From DATLXU01 sp035575515 (GTDB lineage: Bacteria; Acidobacteriota; Blastocatellia; UBA7656), in contig DATLXU010000120.1 in the NCBI GenBank assembly GCA_035575515.1, forward strand, positions 1-7,443: 7,443 nt of DNA. Reading direction: 5' to 3'. Below, one piece after another: positions 4,042-7,443 of this stretch. The notes under the pieces are model-generated. The model saw nothing but the letters and a program-made list of their open reading frames with translations. It did not search any database and was not told the DNA's origin. The number at the start of each line of letters is the position of its first letter. The first letter of the stretch is position 1. Both the position numbers and the translations under genes were made by a program.

Positions 4042-7000
4042 TCACGTCGTAAGCCTGCTATAGATCCCCGGCAGTCGCTCAGGCAAGCTCAACACATCGT
4101 CAATGATCGTGTAGCCGACCTCGCCATACATATCGCGCAACTGATCTTCTGATTCGCGGTCAATAGTGATGCAGAATGGCGTGATGCCTTCGATTCGAGC
4201 CTGATGCAGAGCCATCCGAGTGTCTTCGCGCGCATAGCGGCTGTCGCCGTAATCATGATCGTATGGTCGCCCGTCGGAAAGCACGATCAAAAGCTTCGTT
4301 CGCGCGTCCCGCTCGGCGAGCCGCGAAACTGCATGGCGAATCGCCGCGCCCAACCGAGTGTTGTTCTGATAGGTTATACCGCCGATGCGCTTTTCAACAT
4401 CTGCCGAATAGCTTTCGTCGAAATCTTTAATCACGTAGAACTTCACGTTGCGGCGGCCTTCGCTCGTGAACCCCTGCATCGAATAGAGGTCGCCGACGGC
4501 TTCGAGAGCTTCGCTCATCAATACAAGACCTTCTTTTTCAATGTCAATGATTCGCTGGCCCGCGCTCGCCAGAGGGTTACCCGGCGCGCGGCTCGATATC
4601 GTTCGAGCGGTCGAGCTAGACATATCGAGCAGGAACGACACGGCAACGTCGCGCTCGCGCCTGAGCTTTCGCGTGTAGAGGCGGTCATCAATCAAGCCAC
4701 TGCTTCGTTTGTCCAGCGCGTAATCAATCACCGCCTGCAAGTCATAATCTTCGCCGTCAATCTCGCCGCGAATGCGCCGCAGGTTCTCTGGCCGCAAGAG
4801 CTGAAACTGATAACGAATCGAAGAGATGATTCCCGCATAGCGGCTGCGCACCATCTCGACAAATCCGCGCGACCCGCGCGATCCCGCGCGCTCGATTATT
4901 CGACACCACCGCGTGCGATAATCGCCAAGCTCGCGGTCCCACTCGTCGTAATAAAACGCGCGGTCGCCTTTCTCCAAATCCTGCTCCGGTGATTCAGCGC
5001 CCATTGCGCGCTCAATCAACTCCTGGTCGGCGCTCATCTCTTGCGTTTGACCGTTCGCCCAAAAACTGAACGGGTCTTGCCGCGCATCAATCTGCGGACG
5101 CTGCTCGCGCTCATCGCCGTTCATATCCGCAGAAGGCTGATTGCCCTCGCCTTCGCCTTCGTCACCGCTGTCAGTAGAATCCTCGTTCTGGGAATCGGCC
5201 TGCGACGGCTGCTCTACGAAGTAATCGTAAACGTGCCGCGTAGCGATGAGCGAATCCGCAACCGTCGCATCCGTGCGGAAGATGTAATCCGCAAGCATCG
5301 TTTCGATTTCAAGAACCTCTGTCGGATAAGCGCGGCGCGTTGATTCGGTTGCGCCGCCGCATACAGCTATCTGAAACAGAAGCTCGAACGGAACAATCTC
5401 AGATGGTATGTTTTCGATGTCGGGGCGTCGCTCCATCAATCGCTTGCGAACTAAATCAAGGTCGCGGCGGATGCCTCTGTATGTCGAGCGCAGCAGAAAA
5501 TCAATGCGGCCATTCTCGATTGTCGTAAAAAGGCGCATCGCAAGCTCAGGGTTCGGGTACTCGTTCAGCACGTCGAGAAAATCAATCCCGTCGGGCGCAA
5601 TTTCACCAGCGTCGTTTATGCGATACTCGATAGCAGCCGCTTTACTCTTTGCTTTCTTATTGCCGTTCTCTTTTCCGTTTCCTTTATGCGCGAACGCTGC
5701 GCGAATCTCCTTCATCGCCGCGAGCGTGTCTGGCGCGTCCTGCGAATAAGTCTCAAACTCAATCTGACCTGCGGCGTGCGCAGCGAGCACTTTGAATAGC
5801 CTGAAGTTTTCTTCCTCGCTCTCGAACTCTGCGACGACTGAAGGCAGATAAATAGTTTTGCCATCCCCGATCTTCGCTTCATCGGGAATCGAAGCAAGCG
5901 ATGCGATGTGAAGCGAGCGGCCCGTCAGCCCTTCGACATACAGCCTGAGCGTGTGCGCTACGGCGTCGAGCGTCAAGCCGCCTTCGACCTTAAACAATGC
6001 TTCCTGGCTCGATTTCGATTCGAGCGCATAGTAAGCCTGAATCTTTCGCGAAGTGTCGGCGCCCTGCTCGATGCCGCGACGCGCCCACTCGCGGAACTGG
6101 CCGAGCGAGGCGGCCCTGAGCGCGACAGGGCTTGCCTTGAAACATTCGACCGCAGCGACAGTGTTGCTTTCGGCAATCTCTTCGACGACTTCAAGCACGG
6201 CTGAAACGATCTGCCCGCGTCGTTGAGGCTGCACGCGCGAAGCGATCTCCACGATTACTTGCGGGCTTTGCTTCATGAAGTGATAGCTTGCGGCGTTGCC
6301 TTGAAGCGCAACGCGCTTTGCCAGCGCGGTCCATCGCTCGAACGATTGCTCGCCCGCAATAGTCAGCACGCGGCTCGCGGCTTTGAAGTACTGCAACGCG
6401 ACGCCGCCTGAGCGATCAAGATAGCCTTCCGTGATGTCGAATAATTTTTCTACGGCGTGGCGATCTGCGTTTGATACGACCGAGGGAAGCTCAGTGAAAA
6501 ACTCTGCTGCCGTCCCGCCCGAACGGAACGCGAACGACGATGTGAGCGCGAGCGCGTGGCGGACCATCTCAGCGCCTTCACTGTCTCCGTTCGGGTCTAG
6601 GCGCGCAATCACCTGCGGCGCATTTACGAAAAGATCATTGCTGTGTTTCACCGAGTGGCGCGAAAGCTCAAGGCAGATATTCAAGACCTGCGAGACGGTT
6701 TCCTCGTCGCCGATGGCTGAGATAATTGAAGGCGCGGCTCGGAAGCTGCCCATAGCCGTTCCGCCCGATAGTGCCGCCTGCTTGTTGACCAATCGCAGAA
6801 CTGGCGGGCGCATCTTCTCGCCAATGGATTCGAGCGTTGTTGCGCTCGATTGAAAAAAGCTCGCGGCGGTCTCGGCGTTGGTCGCCGACAGCCGCTTGCC
6901 TATCTCGCCCCACACGCGCATGTCCGCTGTGACAACGAGGCGCGAGACTTCAGGCGCGGCCTTTAACATCTCGACCGCCGCGCGCAGGTTCGTCGCCGCG

Positions 7001-7158
7001 AGCGCAATCGCAATGTCTGTTATCAACAAGACGCGCTCGTAGGGCAGGGGACTGAGCCGCTTGATTACCGATTCAAGAGTTGATGCGGTCGCGCCTCTGA
7101 GATGGGCCTTGAGCTTCTTCTTTACTTCCTTGTCCATCGAATCCATATCTGAATTCAT
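4042..7158 (-). CDS. NorD/CbbO-type VWA-domain protein with long N-terminal helical-repeat region
   Basis: A 1038-residue cytosolic protein (no signal peptide or membrane segment). Residues about 59-350 hold around eight repeats of about 40 residues with the signature G-G-x-A-x-x-x-F-x-x-x-P-x-V-I/L. Residues 390-470 (GDGKTIYLP, then FRLFKVLAAHAAGQIEFETY) and 520-650 match the middle of NorD-like proteins. Residues 650-692 are an acidic disordered linker. EWDRELGDYRTRWC (739-752) and YTRKLRRERDVAV (828-840) lead into the VWA domain, which has a complete metal-ion site: DMSSS at 845-849, Thr934 and SDG at 961-963. NorD and CbbO work with MoxR-type AAA+ ATPases (NorQ, CbbQ) to activate metalloenzymes such as nitric oxide reductase or Rubisco; the target here is unknown. 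The start is the first ATG after an in-frame stop; no clear Shine-Dalgarno is present, and ATGs at residues 5 and 8 are alternatives. The upstream gene ends 24 bp away, suggesting co-transcription. Confidence 0.9.
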   Translation of the reverse strand: MNSDMDSMDKEVKKKLKAHLRGATASTLESVIKRLSPLPYERVLLITDIAIALAATNLRAAVEMLKAAPEVSRLVVTADMRVWGEIGKRLSATNAETAASFFQSSATTLESIGEKMRPPVLRLVNKQAALSGGTAMGSFRAAPSIISAIGDEETVSQVLNICLELSRHSVKHSNDLFVNAPQVIARLDPNGDSEGAEMVRHALALTSSFAFRSGGTAAEFFTELPSVVSNADRHAVEKLFDITEGYLDRSGGVALQYFKAASRVLTIAGEQSFERWTALAKRVALQGNAASYHFMKQSPQVIVEIASRVQPQRRGQIVSAVLEVVEEIAESNTVAAVECFKASPVALRAASLGQFREWARRGIEQGADTSRKIQAYYALESKSSQEALFKVEGGLTLDAVAHTLRLYVEGLTGRSLHIASLASIPDEAKIGDGKTIYLPSVVAEFESEEENFRLFKVLAAHAAGQIEFETYSQDAPDTLAAMKEIRAAFAHKGNGKENGNKKAKSKAAAIEYRINDAGEIAPDGIDFLDVLNEYPNPELAMRLFTTIENGRIDFLLRSTYRGIRRDLDLVRKRLMERRPDIENIPSEIVPFELLFQIAVCGGATESTRRAYPTEVLEIETMLADYIFRTDATVADSLIATRHVYDYFVEQPSQADSQNEDSTDSGDEGEGEGNQPSADMNGDEREQRPQIDARQDPFSFWANGQTQEMSADQELIERAMGAESPEQDLEKGDRAFYYDEWDRELGDYRTRWCRIIERAGSRGSRGFVEMVRSRYAGIISSIRYQFQLLRPENLRRIRGEIDGEDYDLQAVIDYALDKRSSGLIDDRLYTRKLRRERDVAVSFLLDMSSSTARTISSRAPGNPLASAGQRIIDIEKEGLVLMSEALEAVGDLYSMQGFTSEGRRNVKFYVIKDFDESYSADVEKRIGGITYQNNTRLGAAIRHAVSRLAERDARTKLLIVLSDGRPYDHDYGDSRYAREDTRMALHQARIEGITPFCITIDRESEDQLRDMYGEVGYTIIDDVLSLPERLPGIYSRLTT

Positions 7159-7182
7159 GATAGCAGATGGCGCGACTTAGCA

Positions 7183-7443
7183 TTAACTCCTCTTCAGCCA
7201 CCGCTCGCGCGTCTTCACCTGCTCGGCATTTGGCGAAGGCAATTCAATGACTTTATAAGCGGTCTGCTCATCGGCGGCGACTTTCCATTCGAGCGTCTGC
7301 TTCTGACCGTCTCGCATTATCTCTGCTTTAACTGATTGGCCGATTTTTTGAGCGAGGCGATCAAGTATCGCGCGGTTGTTGCGCCTCGCCTCCAATCCGT
7401 CAATCGTCAGCACGATGTCACCGGCTCGGAACCCGGCAGCTTC
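7183..7443 (-). CDS. C-terminal PDZ region of an M61-like glycyl aminopeptidase (partial, 5' end off right edge)
   Basis: Only the last 86 residues are present. The frame is open at the window edge and begins inside a PDZ domain: EAAGFRAGDIVLTIDG is the carboxylate-binding-loop and strand region, RRNNRAILDRL the helix, and VKAEIMRDGQKQTLEWKV the closing strands. The ending ELPSPNAEQVKTRERWLKRS resembles the tail of M61 family peptidases (a P-x-P-x-x-E-Q ... W-L pattern before the stop), which carry a catalytic zinc domain before the PDZ. The catalytic part is not in the window, so another PDZ protein, for example a different protease, remains possible. Its stop lies 24 bp before the VWA gene and an internal GAGGAG (7192-7187) lies near its end. 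Confidence 0.7.
   Translation of the reverse strand, partial: EAAGFRAGDIVLTIDGLEARRNNRAILDRLAQKIGQSVKAEIMRDGQKQTLEWKVAADEQTAYKVIELPSPNAEQVKTRERWLKRS

Noticed and set aside
4204..4992. Rightward 262-codon frame opposite the VWA gene
   Set aside because: It is antisense to the strongly conserved VWA domain region; the product has no domain signature and long antisense frames are expected from the codon composition of the real gene.
7158..7183. ATG at 7183 after GAGGAG as the real VWA start, with a frameshift
   Set aside because: It lies in another frame (25 bases from the used ATG) and would need an unsupported frameshift; the ATG at 7158 gives the full conserved frame without one.

Overview
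The window holds two different pieces of DNA that meet near position 2448. The left part (about 1-2447) is the end of an integrated mobile element. The right part (about 2493-7443) looks like ordinary bacterial chromosome. The junction is a 45-bp copy of the 3' part of a tRNA-Phe gene (2448-2492). It carries the anticodon loop, the 3' anticodon strand, the variable loop, the T arm and the 3' acceptor strand, but the 5' half is absent. This is the scar expected when a tyrosine-recombinase element inserts into a tRNA: the element supplies its own copy of the 3' half to the intact tRNA at its far end (outside this window, to the left) and leaves the displaced original 3' half here.

The element genes all run leftward: a 305-residue protein of unknown function whose C-terminus looks DNA-binding, a 70-residue excisionase-like helix-turn-helix protein with a very strong ribosome binding site, and, overlapping it by 11 bases, a gene open at the window edge that joins a DnaB-type N-terminal domain to a RepA/AAA_25-like ATPase. 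The last gene is easy to miss because no stop codon falls inside the window. Together the last two look like a replication or excision module. No integrase is visible. The 200 bp between the last element gene and the tRNA scar hold paired direct repeats, a 16-bp imperfect inverted repeat and a one-sided A/C tract, consistent with recombinase or accessory-factor binding sites.

The chromosomal side starts with a hairpin that was probably the tRNA terminator. It is followed by a 56-residue, entirely hydrophilic small protein, a strong terminator, a good sigma-70-type promoter, and a methionine-rich lipoprotein of the DUF4412 type. That gene converges on a large leftward gene for a 1038-residue NorD/CbbO-type von Willebrand factor A protein with an unusual N-terminal array of about eight helical repeats. 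The region between the converging genes contains two hairpins. Just upstream of the VWA gene, and probably in the same transcript, is the 3' end of a gene whose product ends in a PDZ domain and resembles M61 glycyl aminopeptidases.

The organism is bacterial with moderately high G+C. The Asn/Thr/Ser-rich linker after the lipobox, DUF4412, an M61-like peptidase and the NorD-like protein together recall Acidobacteriota (Blastocatellia-like), but this is an inference from style and not from a phylogenetic marker. No CRISPR array, complete tRNA, rRNA, transposase or integrase was seen.
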